NCBI RefSeq assembly: GCF_003730295.1
Contig: NZ_QTSZ01000021.1
Coordinates: forward strand, 1-49,333
Direction of reading: 5' to 3'
DNA length: 49,333 nucleotides
Source: Ornithinibacillus gellani
GTDB lineage: Bacteria > Bacillota > Bacilli > Bacillales > Amphibacillaceae
Shown here: in pieces, positions 19,777 through 29,900 of the stretch
Numbering within the stretch: position 1 is the stretch's first letter
How the letters are laid out: each line of letters opens with the position of its first letter
Notes under the pieces: generated by a model
What the model saw: the letters and a program-made list of their open reading frames with translations, nothing else
What the model was told of the DNA's origin: nothing
Database searches by the model: none
Translations under genes and position numbers: made by a program

Positions 19777-20160
19777 CTATCCTCTTTTAGCACCTCGACC
19801 CCCGCGTCTGGATTCCGTGTGCTTCTTTAAAGAGGCTAAACGGTCTTCAGAATCTTTCAGAAAACGGCTAATTTTGGATTCGAAGGACTCTGTACGTTCC
19901 CTAGGATTTCTTTGTCGCACTGGGCGATCCTTTGCTTTTTTTATGGAAAGTCCGATCTTACCATCTTTTTCGACATTAATCACCTTAACTGTTACTTCAT
20001 CGCCAACACTTAGGTGTTCATTAATGTCTTTTACATAGTTGTCGGCAACCTCACTTATGTGGACAAGACCGGTTGTTCCCTTATTTAACTCCACAAAAGC
20101 ACCAAAATTAGTAATGCCTGTTACCTTACCCTGCAGCTTGCTGCCTACTTCGATTGACAT
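19777..20160 (-). CDS. yabR: S1-domain RNA-binding protein YabR
   Basis: A 127-aa protein with one S1 RNA-binding domain at residues 5-72 (GKVTGITNFGAFVEL, GLVHISEVAD, GDEVTVKVINVE) and a basic C-terminal tail ending in RRGGRGAKRG. The family resembles the polyribonucleotide phosphorylase S1 domain and may act in RNA binding or translation. AAGGAGGAG lies about 10 nt before the ATG. It follows divIC, as in B. subtilis. Confidence 0.93.
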   Translation of the reverse strand: MSIEVGSKLQGKVTGITNFGAFVELNKGTTGLVHISEVADNYVKDINEHLSVGDEVTVKVINVEKDGKIGLSIKKAKDRPVRQRNPRERTESFESKISRFLKDSEDRLASLKKHTESRRGGRGAKRG

Positions 20161-20234
20161 AAAAAAAATGCTCCTCCTTAAGATTTTTAAAAAGCGTCTC
20201 TCTCTTATATTATAGCTAAGCTATTGAAAGTGTG

Positions 20235-20615
20235 TCAATAAGAGGAATCCTTATTCGGTATTTTAAAAATTAATTCCCCTTTTTTTGAGAAGAAGTAATT
20301 CGTGCGGGCGATTTCCAGAATATATTCATCATTATTCAGCAAATCGATTTCTTCCTGCAAATAATTTTCTTCTTTTTGAAGTGATGCATAATCTTTTTGC
20401 AACTGCTCATATTGATCCTTCTTTTCGGCATGAAGCACACGCTGCTTGATATGGTAGGTAGCTAAACTTCCAAAAGCAAGCATTACGATTACGGTAAATA
20501 AAACGAGTCGACGAATCAATCGCTTCTTTTTCCGTTTTCGTCTTTCTATGTATGCGTCATACTGCTTGATGTAATTTCTATTCAGCTGCGTAATGGATTT
20601 TTCTTTTTCAGCCAA
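20235..20615 (-). CDS. divIC: Cell division protein DivIC (FtsB-like)
   Basis: Bitopic divisome protein that works with FtsL and DivIB at the septum. The 126 aa comprise a very basic cytoplasmic N terminus (RRKRKKKRLIRR), one transmembrane helix (about 37-55) and an extracellular coiled coil (about 60-105). TTG (20615) is the start: GGAGGG lies 6-7 nt upstream and no in-frame ATG is available near the N terminus. It begins 1 nt after the yabQ stop. Confidence 0.95.
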   Translation of the reverse strand: MAEKEKSITQLNRNYIKQYDAYIERRKRKKKRLIRRLVLFTVIVMLAFGSLATYHIKQRVLHAEKKDQYEQLQKDYASLQKEENYLQEEIDLLNNDEYILEIARTNYFFSKKGELIFKIPNKDSSY

Positions 20616-20616
20616 G

Positions 20617-21219
20617 CTACTCCCTCCCTTTAAACGTGATTGACTTCAGCCATTCTTTACCTATATTCGTTATTGTACTATAAAATCCTGCCAATTTGTG
20701 CAAATACTTTTGAAAATTTACTGGTAATCGTTGATAAATTACCTTAAAAATCCATTTTATTGGTGCGAACAATACTCGAAGAATGAAAAAAACGATAGCG
20801 AGCACTGCATATACGATGGCTCGCAAACATATCCAGACTACTTTCACACAAAAAAGTATCGGTAATATGACAATAGCATGGATAATACTGGAAAACAATT
20901 GATATATATAAATAATTGCTCGAATAAACCATTCCAATAGCCGTTTATAAACAGTAGCAGCCAATGCTTGGTAAGCTGAAAAGCCAAGTAACACAGCTAC
21001 AAATATATAGCCCCTTAGCTCTCCGCCATTAACGAGGAATAACAGGAAGAACAATATAAACGTTTGGGTCAACCAAAAACACACCTCTAAAAAGGCAAAC
21101 AGTAGTTGCCTTTTGGCGAGACTCCGGGTGAGACGCCGGAACGTGTCTAAAACTATACCCAAATAAAAGCCTCCTGAAACCATAGTCAGGATCGTTTGAA
21201 ATTGAAGTTCCAGTGTCAT
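20617..21219 (-). CDS. yabQ: Spore cortex protein YabQ
   Basis: Membrane protein of the mother cell that is needed for cortex formation in B. subtilis. The 200 aa contain about four to five hydrophobic segments (roughly 8-25, 40-62, 66-85, 95-120, 120-150). No enzymatic motif is visible. The start overlaps the yabP stop by 4 nt. The yabP-yabQ-divIC order is conserved. Confidence 0.93.
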   Translation of the reverse strand: MTLELQFQTILTMVSGGFYLGIVLDTFRRLTRSLAKRQLLFAFLEVCFWLTQTFILFFLLFLVNGGELRGYIFVAVLLGFSAYQALAATVYKRLLEWFIRAIIYIYQLFSSIIHAIVILPILFCVKVVWICLRAIVYAVLAIVFFILRVLFAPIKWIFKVIYQRLPVNFQKYLHKLAGFYSTITNIGKEWLKSITFKGRE

Positions 21220-21515
21220 TTGAATAGCTTGCTAAAGAAGCCTTTAGCCTTCTCCTGCTGTTCATCTACGTAGGCGATTTCATAAATTTTACCCTTGATG
21301 GATACAATGCCATCGCCAACATCCAGATTTTTCAACTGCAGATTTTGTCCACGCACAATCAAATAACCCATTACTGTTTCCAATAAAAACTCTTCATTAT
21401 CAAAGCTATCAACCTCACGCACACCTGAGATTTCCAGTAGCTTTCGATTATTGATTTTTAACATATGATCCTTTTGTGGTGATCTTGTCCCAGTTTCTTT
21501 GTCGTAATAATTCAT
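21216..21515 (-). CDS. yabP: Sporulation protein YabP
   Basis: A 99-aa YabP/YqfC-family protein with a compact beta-rich domain (LLEISGVREVDSFDNEEF, VMGYLIVRG) and a C-terminal FFSKLFK. Related YqfC-family proteins act in the mother cell. The start is 21515 because AAGGAGG lies 8 nt upstream; the in-frame ATG 21 nt earlier precedes it. A CATACATA element about 40 nt upstream resembles a sigma-E -10 sequence, but I find no good -35 partner. Confidence 0.93.
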   Translation of the reverse strand: MNYYDKETGTRSPQKDHMLKINNRKLLEISGVREVDSFDNEEFLLETVMGYLIVRGQNLQLKNLDVGDGIVSIKGKIYEIAYVDEQQEKAKGFFSKLFK

Positions 21516-21597
21516 AGACTCGTCCTCCTTATCCATACTAACTTATGTATGGAAGGACAAGTGTAGAACTATTATTGACGGTAATTTCATTTCACCA

Positions 21598-21858
21598 TTA
21601 AGAATCGATTGGTTCTTCCTTTAAAACAGTATAAAGTAAATCTGCTTCGTCTTTTTTAACGGTTTCTTTTAGCATATTGACCTGCACGGTGACCAGCTTT
21701 TGACCAAATCGAATTGCCAGCTGATCACCAACCTCCACATTGGTTCCTGCCTTAGCTTGATTGCCATTAATCGTGATTCTACCCTGATCCGCTATTTCCT
21801 TCGCCATCGTCCGGCGCTTAATCAATCGTGACACCTTCAAAAACTTATCTAATCGCAT
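21598..21858 (-). CDS. rqcP: RqcP (YabO), S4-domain ribosome quality-control factor
   Basis: An Hsp15-like S4 RNA-binding protein of 86 aa that in B. subtilis stabilises P-site tRNA on 50S subunits during RqcH-driven alanine tailing. The S4 motif occupies residues 1-50 (RLDKFLKVSRLIKRRTMAKE, DQGRITINGNQAK). The start at 21858 follows GGGAG by 7 nt; a longer reading frame upstream lies inside yabN. Only 4 nt separate it from the yabN stop. Confidence 0.95.
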   Translation of the reverse strand: MRLDKFLKVSRLIKRRTMAKEIADQGRITINGNQAKAGTNVEVGDQLAIRFGQKLVTVQVNMLKETVKKDEADLLYTVLKEEPIDS

Positions 21859-21862
21859 ATGA

Positions 21863-23311
21863 TTACTCCCTTTCCTTTGCTTGATCCCAATAATAATCCA
21901 TTTCTTCAAGTGTTGTATCCTTTAATGCCTTCCCCTGTGAAGCCAATGCATTTTCTATATACGTAAACCGATGGATAAATTTCCGGTTGGCAGTCTCTAA
22001 TGCCACCTCTGGATGAATCTGATAGAACCGCGCTAGATTAGCTAAAACAAACAAAACATCGCCGAGCTCTTCTTCTATTTCTGTCTGATTGCCTTGATGA
22101 ATGGCAGCTTTTACCTCATTCATTTCCTCATCCAGCTTCGCCCAAATATCTGCAGGGTCTTCCCAGTTAAAACCCACCTTTGCCGCTTTTGCTTGTAGCT
22201 TATAAGCCTTGGCTAATGCTGGTAATGGCTTAGGAACTCCCGACAAAACAGACCTTCTCGCATCCCCTTTTTCTTCCTGCTTCAACCTATCCCAATGTTG
22301 AATCACTTCATCCGCAGAATCAGCTGTACCATTTGAAAAAACATGTGGGTGCCGATGAATCATCTTCTCTACAATCGAGCGAATGACATCATCAATCGTA
22401 AAATAACCATTATCTTCCCCGATTTGACTATGGAGCATCACTTGAAGCAATACATCTCCAAGCTCTTCGATTATGCCATCATCATCTTCTTGATCAATCG
22501 CTTCAAGAAGCTCATATACTTCTTCTATTGCATACTCTCTTAATGATTCATGGGTTTGCTTCTTATCCCATGGACAACCATTTGGTCCGCGAAGCTCGGC
22601 AATAATCTCTTTTAGTCTGGCAAACGTGTGGTTCTGCATATTTTTAGGTGCTGGTGGGACATACACACTCCGTAAATTATCAACGGTTATATCATGATCC
22701 AGCTCTTCTAAAGCGACCCAGCGAACAGCTTCTTCAGCCGTACCAACTGCAGTTACAATCGCCACTTGATAATCAGCTGGTAAATCCTCCAATAAAGTGA
22801 GCTTCACCTCTGAGGCAATGAATGCATCATAAACCTGGCAAAACACCAGATGCTGACGATACATGAGCTCACTCCGTACGAAGGAATTTCCATCCACAAA
22901 TTGAAAACCCTCAATAGGATCGATCCGAAGCGCTGTAAATAGCGCATCCAAATAACTATGCCCACCGGCTAGTTCGACTACTGCATCCTCTCGCTCTAAC
23001 AATAGCTGCACCGTTTTTTCCGCTAGCATCGGATGTCCTGGCACAGCATACACTATCCTTCGCAGCTTGGCACGCTCCACCAAATCATTAACGATGTGCT
23101 CATAAACATCTGCAAAATCATCATGGGACTCATAGGTTTCATCATAGGAATGGAAAACAACCCCTTCCTCCTGCAGTGCAGTAATAACAGGATGCTCCAA
23201 TGTCCGCACACATACCGTTTCTGTTATCGCCTTCAACTTCCGATAGATACCAAGAGGGAGCTGCTCCAGCGTACCCGCCCCAAGACCAATCACTTCTATT
23301 GGATAAGTCAT
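21863..23311 (-). CDS. yabN: YabN: tetrapyrrole-methylase-like domain fused to MazG pyrophosphohydrolase
   Basis: House-cleaning nucleotide hydrolase. Residues 1-220 form a TP-methylase-like domain (EVIGLGAGTLEQLPLG, AVPGHPMLAE). Residues 225-482 form two MazG modules with metal-binding EExxE...ExxD patterns (EEVYELLEAIDQ, EELGDVLLQV, EELGDVLFVLA). This fusion is standard in Bacillus. It overlaps yabM by 4 nt (ATGA), so it lies in an operon running yabM-yabN-rqcP. Confidence 0.94.
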   Translation of the reverse strand: MTYPIEVIGLGAGTLEQLPLGIYRKLKAITETVCVRTLEHPVITALQEEGVVFHSYDETYESHDDFADVYEHIVNDLVERAKLRRIVYAVPGHPMLAEKTVQLLLEREDAVVELAGGHSYLDALFTALRIDPIEGFQFVDGNSFVRSELMYRQHLVFCQVYDAFIASEVKLTLLEDLPADYQVAIVTAVGTAEEAVRWVALEELDHDITVDNLRSVYVPPAPKNMQNHTFARLKEIIAELRGPNGCPWDKKQTHESLREYAIEEVYELLEAIDQEDDDGIIEELGDVLLQVMLHSQIGEDNGYFTIDDVIRSIVEKMIHRHPHVFSNGTADSADEVIQHWDRLKQEEKGDARRSVLSGVPKPLPALAKAYKLQAKAAKVGFNWEDPADIWAKLDEEMNEVKAAIHQGNQTEIEEELGDVLFVLANLARFYQIHPEVALETANRKFIHRFTYIENALASQGKALKDTTLEEMDYYWDQAKERE

Positions 23312-24903
23312 TTTCGATCATCCTTTCTAATCAACCCAATAAATTTTGATGCAAATGGAACCATTCCAAGCTCCTTCTCTGTAAATGCATGACAACGAAT
23401 TAATATCACAAGATAGATCAATGCACCAGTGCCTGCCAAAAATAGGACCTCACCCAAAAGCAACGGACGAGACAGACTTGTAATTTCCGGCAATAGTTTT
23501 TTTATCACAAAAATATAAACCGTCATACCAGCACTTGCCAACAGACTTGCTCGCCAATGGATCGAACGAAGGAATCGCAAGCCCGGCAGCTTTCGCTTTA
23601 ATTCATACAGCACGACAAGCGCTAAGAGCATCAAACTAAGAATGGTCGCAAAGGCACCGCCCATCATGCCCCAAATAGGAATAAACAGTTGGTTAGCAAT
23701 CCATTTCACAAAGAAAGCCCCAAGAATAAAGCCGGCAGTTCGTTTTACAAATCCCAGCCCTTGTAAGATGGACGCAGCAGTAATCGCCAATGGACTAAGA
23801 ATCATGGATAACACAAGTACCCGCAAAGCTTGCGTTCCATGCGTGTCCTGAAATAATAACAGATTTGTTTCAGGAAAAATTAAAATTAAACCAAGTCCTG
23901 CCCCGAGTGACAAGTAAAAGCTAAAGGATAGCGCTCGCGCGATAGAATCATCCACTGGTTTTTTGCCACCATCTGGACGTTTCGCGGAAATACTTGGTAC
24001 GAGCGCTAAAGCAAATGCAGATCCAAGTACGGTTCCCATTTGAATGAGCGGCTGTCCCCGATCAAAAATCCCCTTCGTCCGCATGGCATCAAGTGGCGTC
24101 ATACCATGTTTGATTAAACTAGGCACAAACGTAAAAGTATCCGCGAATTGAATAATTAATAGAACCATATGATTTAACGAAGCCACCATGCCAAAAATAA
24201 TGATCGTCCGCAAATAATATTGCCAAGGAACTTCCGCATCCGAACGACTTGTTTGATTATTTTTCGCACGAAGCATATACCAGCCAAGCAACAGGGTAGC
24301 CATCAACAACCCGGCCATTGAGGCTAATCCAGCCGCTTGTCCAATGCGGTGAATATTTACTCCTGTACGATAGACATAGACCGCCGCCGCAATAATAATC
24401 GCTACCCGAACGAGCTGTTCTCCTACCTGAGATACAGCTGTCGGTTTCATTTCCTGACTTCCCTGGAAACTTCCCCGCCACAAAGCAACCAATGGAATAA
24501 ATAAAAAAACAAATGCTGCTACTCGATATCCGGATACCAGCTTCACATCACCAACAAGTAAAGCAAGTGAATGAGCATTTAATAATAAAAAGATAAAAAA
24601 ACAACCTGCAATACCAAACATTAAAAACAAGATGGGGATGTGGAAATTCCTTCCCGATAAACCGATTCCCTCCTGCCTCCGCTCTGCTGCAAGCTTGGAA
24701 ATAGCCGTTGGAAAACCATATAAAGCCAATACAGAAGCAATCCCCAGAATCGGATATACTTGCTGGTAGGCATAAAACCCAACATCACCTGTTAAATTCT
24801 GTAAAGGTATTCGATACCCCGCACTTAACAGCTTACTAATCACACCCGCTAAGGTAAGCAGAAGTGCACCTTTTACTAATTTATTTGTTTCATTTCCATC
24901 CAT
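23308..24903 (-). CDS. yabM: YabM, MOP-superfamily polysaccharide/lipid flippase-like membrane protein
   Basis: A 531-aa polytopic protein with about 14 predicted membrane segments and a SpoVB/MurJ-like N terminus (KGALLLTLAGVISKLLSAGYRIPLQ). It probably flips a lipid-linked saccharide in envelope synthesis. The exact substrate is unknown; B. subtilis YabM is likewise uncharacterised, while its SpoVB relative acts in spore cortex. AAAGGA lies 8-9 nt before the ATG. First gene of the block running to yabR. Confidence 0.9.
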   Translation of the reverse strand: MDGNETNKLVKGALLLTLAGVISKLLSAGYRIPLQNLTGDVGFYAYQQVYPILGIASVLALYGFPTAISKLAAERRQEGIGLSGRNFHIPILFLMFGIAGCFFIFLLLNAHSLALLVGDVKLVSGYRVAAFVFLFIPLVALWRGSFQGSQEMKPTAVSQVGEQLVRVAIIIAAAVYVYRTGVNIHRIGQAAGLASMAGLLMATLLLGWYMLRAKNNQTSRSDAEVPWQYYLRTIIIFGMVASLNHMVLLIIQFADTFTFVPSLIKHGMTPLDAMRTKGIFDRGQPLIQMGTVLGSAFALALVPSISAKRPDGGKKPVDDSIARALSFSFYLSLGAGLGLILIFPETNLLLFQDTHGTQALRVLVLSMILSPLAITAASILQGLGFVKRTAGFILGAFFVKWIANQLFIPIWGMMGGAFATILSLMLLALVVLYELKRKLPGLRFLRSIHWRASLLASAGMTVYIFVIKKLLPEITSLSRPLLLGEVLFLAGTGALIYLVILIRCHAFTEKELGMVPFASKFIGLIRKDDRK

Positions 24904-25045
24904 AAAAGACGTCCTTTTATATGCGATTTTTCATCCTATTATAGCACAGAATAAAATCGATTCGATATTGACAGCAGCATGCGTCGTTATAAAATAATGC
25001 GCTTCATCGAGGTCATTAAACGAAGTAAATTATTTTAGAAAGTGA

Positions 25046-25051
25046 TATAAT
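25046..25051 (+). promoter_or_regulatory. Extended -10 promoter of proline dehydrogenase
   Basis: TGATATAAT: a perfect -10 (TATAAT) with an upstream TGN extension, 41 bp before the ATG. No good -35 lies 17 bp upstream, which suits an extended -10 promoter. Confidence 0.6.
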
Positions 25052-25091
25052 GAACAAGTATAAAGATTAGATATGTTTGGGGGTAACGCGA

Positions 25092-26069
25092 ATGGACTTC
25101 GCCAAGAATTTTTTCATATCACTGTCAGAAAATAAGATGCTCAATACTGCAGCACAAAAGTGGGGCTTAAAGCTCGGTGCACAGTCTGTTGTTGCTGGAA
25201 CGAACGTCGAAGAGATGATTGCCAGTGTAAAGGATTTAAATAGACAAGGCATCTCAGCAACCATTGATAACTTAGGGGAATTTGTTTTTGACAAAGCCGA
25301 GGCAACTGCGGCGAAGGAACAAATCCTGCAAGTGATTGAGGCAATCCACGCTCATGAGGTTGATGCACATATATCCTTGAAGCCTACACAAATTGGCCTG
25401 GATATCGACTACGATTTCTGTAAGGAAAACCTGCGTGAAATTGTAGAAAAAGCAAGCGCATACGATATCTTCATCAATATTGATATGGAGGATTACGGAC
25501 ATTTGCAACCATCGTTCGACTTAATTGACGAACTTGCCAAAGACCATGATCATATTGGTACCGTTATCCAATCCTATTTTTATCGGGCAAGTGATGATAT
25601 AAAAAAATATAAAAATTACCGCCTCCGCATTGTAAAAGGCGCTTATAGGGAATCAGAAGAAGTTGCTTATCAAGACAAGAAGGATATTGATCGTCATTTT
25701 ATTGAATTGATCGAATATCATCTGCTACATGGCAAATTCACGTCCATTGCAACACATGACCATGAGATTATCAACCACGTAAAACAATTCGTTAAAGATA
25801 ATCAAATTTCAAAAGACAGCTTTGAATTCCAAATGCTTTATGGTTTCCGCAAAGACTTACAGCTTGAACTGGCAAAGGAAGGCTATCGCTTCTGTACCTA
25901 TGTACCTTTTGGCACAGATTGGTATGGCTATTTCATGCGCCGACTTGCTGAGCGTCCACAAAATCTAAATCTAGTCGTCAAACAAACTTTTAATAAAAAA
26001 ACCAATACCATGCTTGCCATCGGCCTCGGTGCCTTTATCCTAGGCAGATGGAGCAAAAGAAAAAAATAA
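25092..26069 (+). CDS. Proline dehydrogenase (monofunctional, FAD-dependent)
   Basis: Oxidises proline to pyrroline-5-carboxylate on the membrane, feeding electrons to quinone. The 325-aa (beta/alpha)8 enzyme shows the ProDH features KPTQIG, RLRIVKGAYRE near residue 180, the ATHDHEII segment near residue 220, QMLYGFR, the VPFG motif and YFMRRLAERP near the C terminus. A hydrophobic C-terminal tail (TMLAIGLGAFILG) followed by RWSKRKK could anchor it to the membrane. ATG 25092 follows GGGGGT by 7 nt. It is on the opposite strand to its neighbours and is not at this site in B. subtilis, so it is an insertion with its own promoter and terminator. Confidence 0.95.
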   Translation: MDFAKNFFISLSENKMLNTAAQKWGLKLGAQSVVAGTNVEEMIASVKDLNRQGISATIDNLGEFVFDKAEATAAKEQILQVIEAIHAHEVDAHISLKPTQIGLDIDYDFCKENLREIVEKASAYDIFINIDMEDYGHLQPSFDLIDELAKDHDHIGTVIQSYFYRASDDIKKYKNYRLRIVKGAYRESEEVAYQDKKDIDRHFIELIEYHLLHGKFTSIATHDHEIINHVKQFVKDNQISKDSFEFQMLYGFRKDLQLELAKEGYRFCTYVPFGTDWYGYFMRRLAERPQNLNLVVKQTFNKKTNTMLAIGLGAFILGRWSKRKK

Positions 26070-26080
26070 CTGAAACAATA

Positions 26081-26117
26081 AAATCGACGAAGCACCTGAA
26101 TGCCGCGTCGATTTTTT
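26081..26117 (+). terminator. Terminator after proline dehydrogenase
   Basis: AAATCGACG (26081-26089) pairs with CGTCGATTT (26106-26114), followed by T. It lies 12 bp past the stop, between converging genes, and could also act for spoVT on the other strand. Confidence 0.9.
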
Positions 26118-26180
26118 TATTTGTTCCATAGCGAGAGCCATCCTAGCGTCATGCACGATGGAACGGCTCCGAATACTTTA

Positions 26181-26714
26181 TTATTCCATTTGTTTTCCGA
26201 GGAAAATAGCAGCCGTTTCCACCGCTTTCTCCTCTGCACTACCTATCTTTCCTTCGTTAGAAAATACAACGACACAACCAATCGGATCTCCATTGGCAAT
26301 GATAGCCTGTACACAATATCCATCCACTGCTTCCAGCTTTCCTTGAATAAACTCCAATTCTTTGGACTCGGTCTCCAAATGATGTGCACGATTTTCTATT
26401 GTATTTTCTATTTCGGTTGAAATGCTTTTTTTCAAATAATCTTTTTTAGATTTACCTGCAACCGCGATTACCTCGTCTCTATCACAAATAATTACCGGGT
26501 GCTGCAAAGAATCAAATAATGCCTCGGCATATTCAGTTGCAAAATTGCCCAATTCACTAATTGGTGAATACTTTTTTAAAATGACTTCTCCCTCTCGATC
26601 AATGAAAATTTCGAGTGGATCTCCTTCACGAATTCGCAGCGTTCTTCTAATTTCTTTAGGAATTACAACCCTTCCCAAATCATCAATTCGTCGTACGATT
26701 CCTGTTGCCTTCAC
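26181..26714 (-). CDS. spoVT: Stage V sporulation protein T, AbrB-type regulator
   Basis: Forespore transcription factor that tunes sigma-G genes. The 177 aa comprise an N-terminal AbrB swapped-hairpin DNA-binding domain (1-50, GIVRRIDDLGRVVIPKEIRR) and a C-terminal GAF-like domain (56-177). The start is GTG at 26714, with GTGAGG about 10 nt upstream; no in-frame ATG gives the conserved N terminus. The window carries the paralogous abrB at 46716. It lies between mfd and yabM as in B. subtilis, except for the proline dehydrogenase insertion. Confidence 0.97.
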   Translation of the reverse strand: MKATGIVRRIDDLGRVVIPKEIRRTLRIREGDPLEIFIDREGEVILKKYSPISELGNFATEYAEALFDSLQHPVIICDRDEVIAVAGKSKKDYLKKSISTEIENTIENRAHHLETESKELEFIQGKLEAVDGYCVQAIIANGDPIGCVVVFSNEGKIGSAEEKAVETAAIFLGKQME

Positions 26715-26971
26715 AATGATGAAGCCTCACTTTCCTACGATGATTTTATCGATGTCCGAAAACCATTTGTCTTACCTGCTATAGCCAAGCTTTTACAACA
26801 GCAAATAAAATTCAAACAGCCAACTCATTTAACACATGCGGTAAAACAAACAACCCAAATTTCTGTCGTTACAAATCAACAGCTTTATTATCTCGGGTAT
26901 GGACACCGGCTGTGTTTGTTTAGTATAAATCATCCTGTAGGAACTATACATGAAATTCCAATTTTACCAAC
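26715..26971. other. spoVT-mfd intergenic region with a stop-free plus-strand stretch
   Basis: No recognised gene. One plus-strand frame stays open for roughly 80 codons, reading through NDEASLSYDDF to HEIPILPT and a stop at about 26956. It has no in-frame ATG, GTG or TTG at its head and no ribosome site. It may be a remnant, or chance. The spoVT promoter must lie here, but no confident motif is seen. Confidence 0.3.
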
Positions 26972-29900
26972 TTAGCCAACTTGGCGATTGACCGTATTTA
27001 ACTTTTCGATAAATCCTTGTACTGTTTCATACCGGGAAAATGCTGTTTCTTTGGAAAATTGGAATGTAGCCTTCAGCTTAGACTGCTCGGTTCCCAGCAA
27101 AACATGGCGTCCATAGGCATTCGCCAATTCGAATAGCTTTGCACCATCCACCTGCTGGCTACGGTCCGCTTCCAATAATATTTCTATCTTATTGCCTCTT
27201 TCTGTAACCGTTTCTACCCGTTCTTTTTTCGCAGCTATTTTTAACGTTGTCACTTCAAATAAATGTGCAACCTCTTCCGGATAATCACCAAACCGGTCTA
27301 CCAATTCCTCCTGTAACTCCATCACATCTTGCACTTCCGTAATTGCCTGGAATTGTTTATACATATCGATTTTCTGCTTTTCATCCGGAATATAATCCTC
27401 CGGTATATAGGCATCTACAGCTAATGCTAACTCCGGTTCAAAAGGCATTATTTCTGTTAATTCTTTTCCTTCTTTTCTAGCATCAATTGCATCCTTCAGC
27501 ATTTGTGAATACATATCAAAACCAACAGAATCAATAAACCCATGTTGCTGTGCACCGAGTAAATTTCCAGCACCACGAATCGATAAATCACGCATCGCAA
27601 TTTTAAAGCCTGAGCCCAACTCAGTAAACTCCTTGATGGCCTGCAATCTTTTTTCAGCTATTTCAGTTAGCACTTTATCCTTTTGGTAAGTGAAATAGGC
27701 ATAGGCGACACGATTGGAACGCCCTACCCGTCCGCGTAATTGATAAAGTTGACTCAATCCCATCCGGTCCGCATGAGAAACAATCAACGTATTCACATTA
27801 GGAATATCAACACCTGTTTCAATGATAGTCGTACTGACAAGCACATCAAATTCACCTTCCAAAAATCCGAAGATGACATTTTCCAACTCCGTTTCATTCA
27901 TCTGCCCATGTGCAATGGCAATTTTGGCATTTGGAACGAGCATGCCTATGTCACGTGCAACCCGATCAATATTTTCTACACGGTTATAAAGGAAGAACAC
28001 TTGCCCTCCCCGTGCCATTTCCCGTTCTATCGCCTCACGTACAAGGATTGGGTTGTATTCCAATACATACGTCTGAATGGGGAACCGGTTTTCCGGTGGT
28101 GTCTCAATAACAGATAGATCTCGAACTCCGAGCATCGACATATGCAACGTCCGCGGAATCGGAGTAGCCGTTAAGGTTAGTACATCCACATTGGTTTTCA
28201 ACTGTTTAATTTTTTCTTTATGCTTTACGCCAAAACGCTGCTCCTCATCGACAATCAATAGCCCCAAATCCTTAAATTGCACGTCTTTGGACAATAATCG
28301 ATGGGTTCCAATTACAATATCTACTAACCCTTTACGTAGCCCGTCAATGGTTTCCTTCTGTTGCTTCTTCGTTCGGAAACGACTTAACAAGCCGACAGAA
28401 ACTGGCTGATCCTGGAAGCGTTCCAGAATCGTTTCATAATGCTGTTGGGCAAGAATCGTTGTTGGAACAAGGAGTGCAACCTGTTTCCCGTCCGCAACCG
28501 CCTTAAAAGCTGCGCGAATGGCTACTTCTGTTTTTCCATAGCCTACATCTCCACACAACAAGCGATCCATCGGGCGCTCTTTTTGCATATCCTGTTTAAT
28601 TTCCTCGATACAACGAAGCTGATCATCTGTTTCCTGATATGGAAAAGCAGCATCAAATTCTTTTTGCAGCTCTGTATCCTCACTAAAAGCGAATCCTTTA
28701 CGTGCTTCACGTTCGGCATAGAGCTTGATCAAGTCATCCGCAATATCCTCTACAGAAGACTGCACCTTACGTTTTACCTTGGCCCATTCCGAACCACCCA
28801 GTTTATATAGCCGTGGCTCCTTACCTTCTGAACCGACAAACTTTTGCACGAGATCAATTTGATCAATTGGAACAAATAGCTTATCATCACCGGAATACTT
28901 AATCAGCATATAATCCTGGTGTTTCTCGTTGACTACAAGGGTCTCGATTCCAACATACTTTCCGATCCCGTGATTCACATGCACAACGTAATCACCGATT
29001 TTAAGCTCTTGATAATTCTTAATCCGCTCCGCATTGGATAGCTTCTGCTGCCTGCGAGGACGTTTTGTTTTCTTCTTAAACAACTCATTTTCCGTAATAA
29101 TAGCGAGCTTATGCATCGGCAGCTCAATACCTGTTTGAAAGGTACCTACCGCAACTGTAGGGCGCTCCAACGGTAATGACAGCTGATCAGCCACATCAAA
29201 TTCCATATCATAGTCTGCTAAAATAGACTGTACCTTTGTTGCACGAGCTTCATTTGGAACAAAAACGATGACAGATGTATCGCTTTTTTCCCAACGGGTT
29301 AACTCATTTTTAAATAAAGGCATTTGTCCATGAAATTCCTGCATGGCACGAGATGAAAAATTAATAATATTTTGGGGCTGGGTATTTGGAATATGCCGTA
29401 AAAACACAGACATATAAATACGCTGATGTTTCATTCCATCCCAAAGTGTTTGCCAATCAAATGAAAAATGACTTCCCTGAACCATTTGATTAGATTCCAA
29501 TAAACTGCTATACCACTCCGCCTCTTCCACATCCAAATGCTGAGCTGTTTCCTGCAGACGGCTCATTTCATCCAAAACGACAATCCCGTTCTTTGGTAGA
29601 TAATCTAATAAACTAGCAGGCTGCTCATAGAAAAAGCCAATATACTTATACAATTCCTTAAAGGAAGCCTGTTCATTCCATTTAGCAAGGTCATGTTCAA
29701 TCACTTCGGCTAGGGCTTGTTTCGCTTCACTTACCTTCATTTTTTTCAACGTCTGCGCCAAAGCCGTTTCTAAACGTTGAGAACCCTTTACACGATCCTC
29801 TGGTGTCAATAGTAGTTCTGTAGCTGGTCCAATCATCAATTCCTCAACCTGATCAAGCGATCGCTGTGTTTCCGCATCAAAAAATCGAATCGAATCGACC

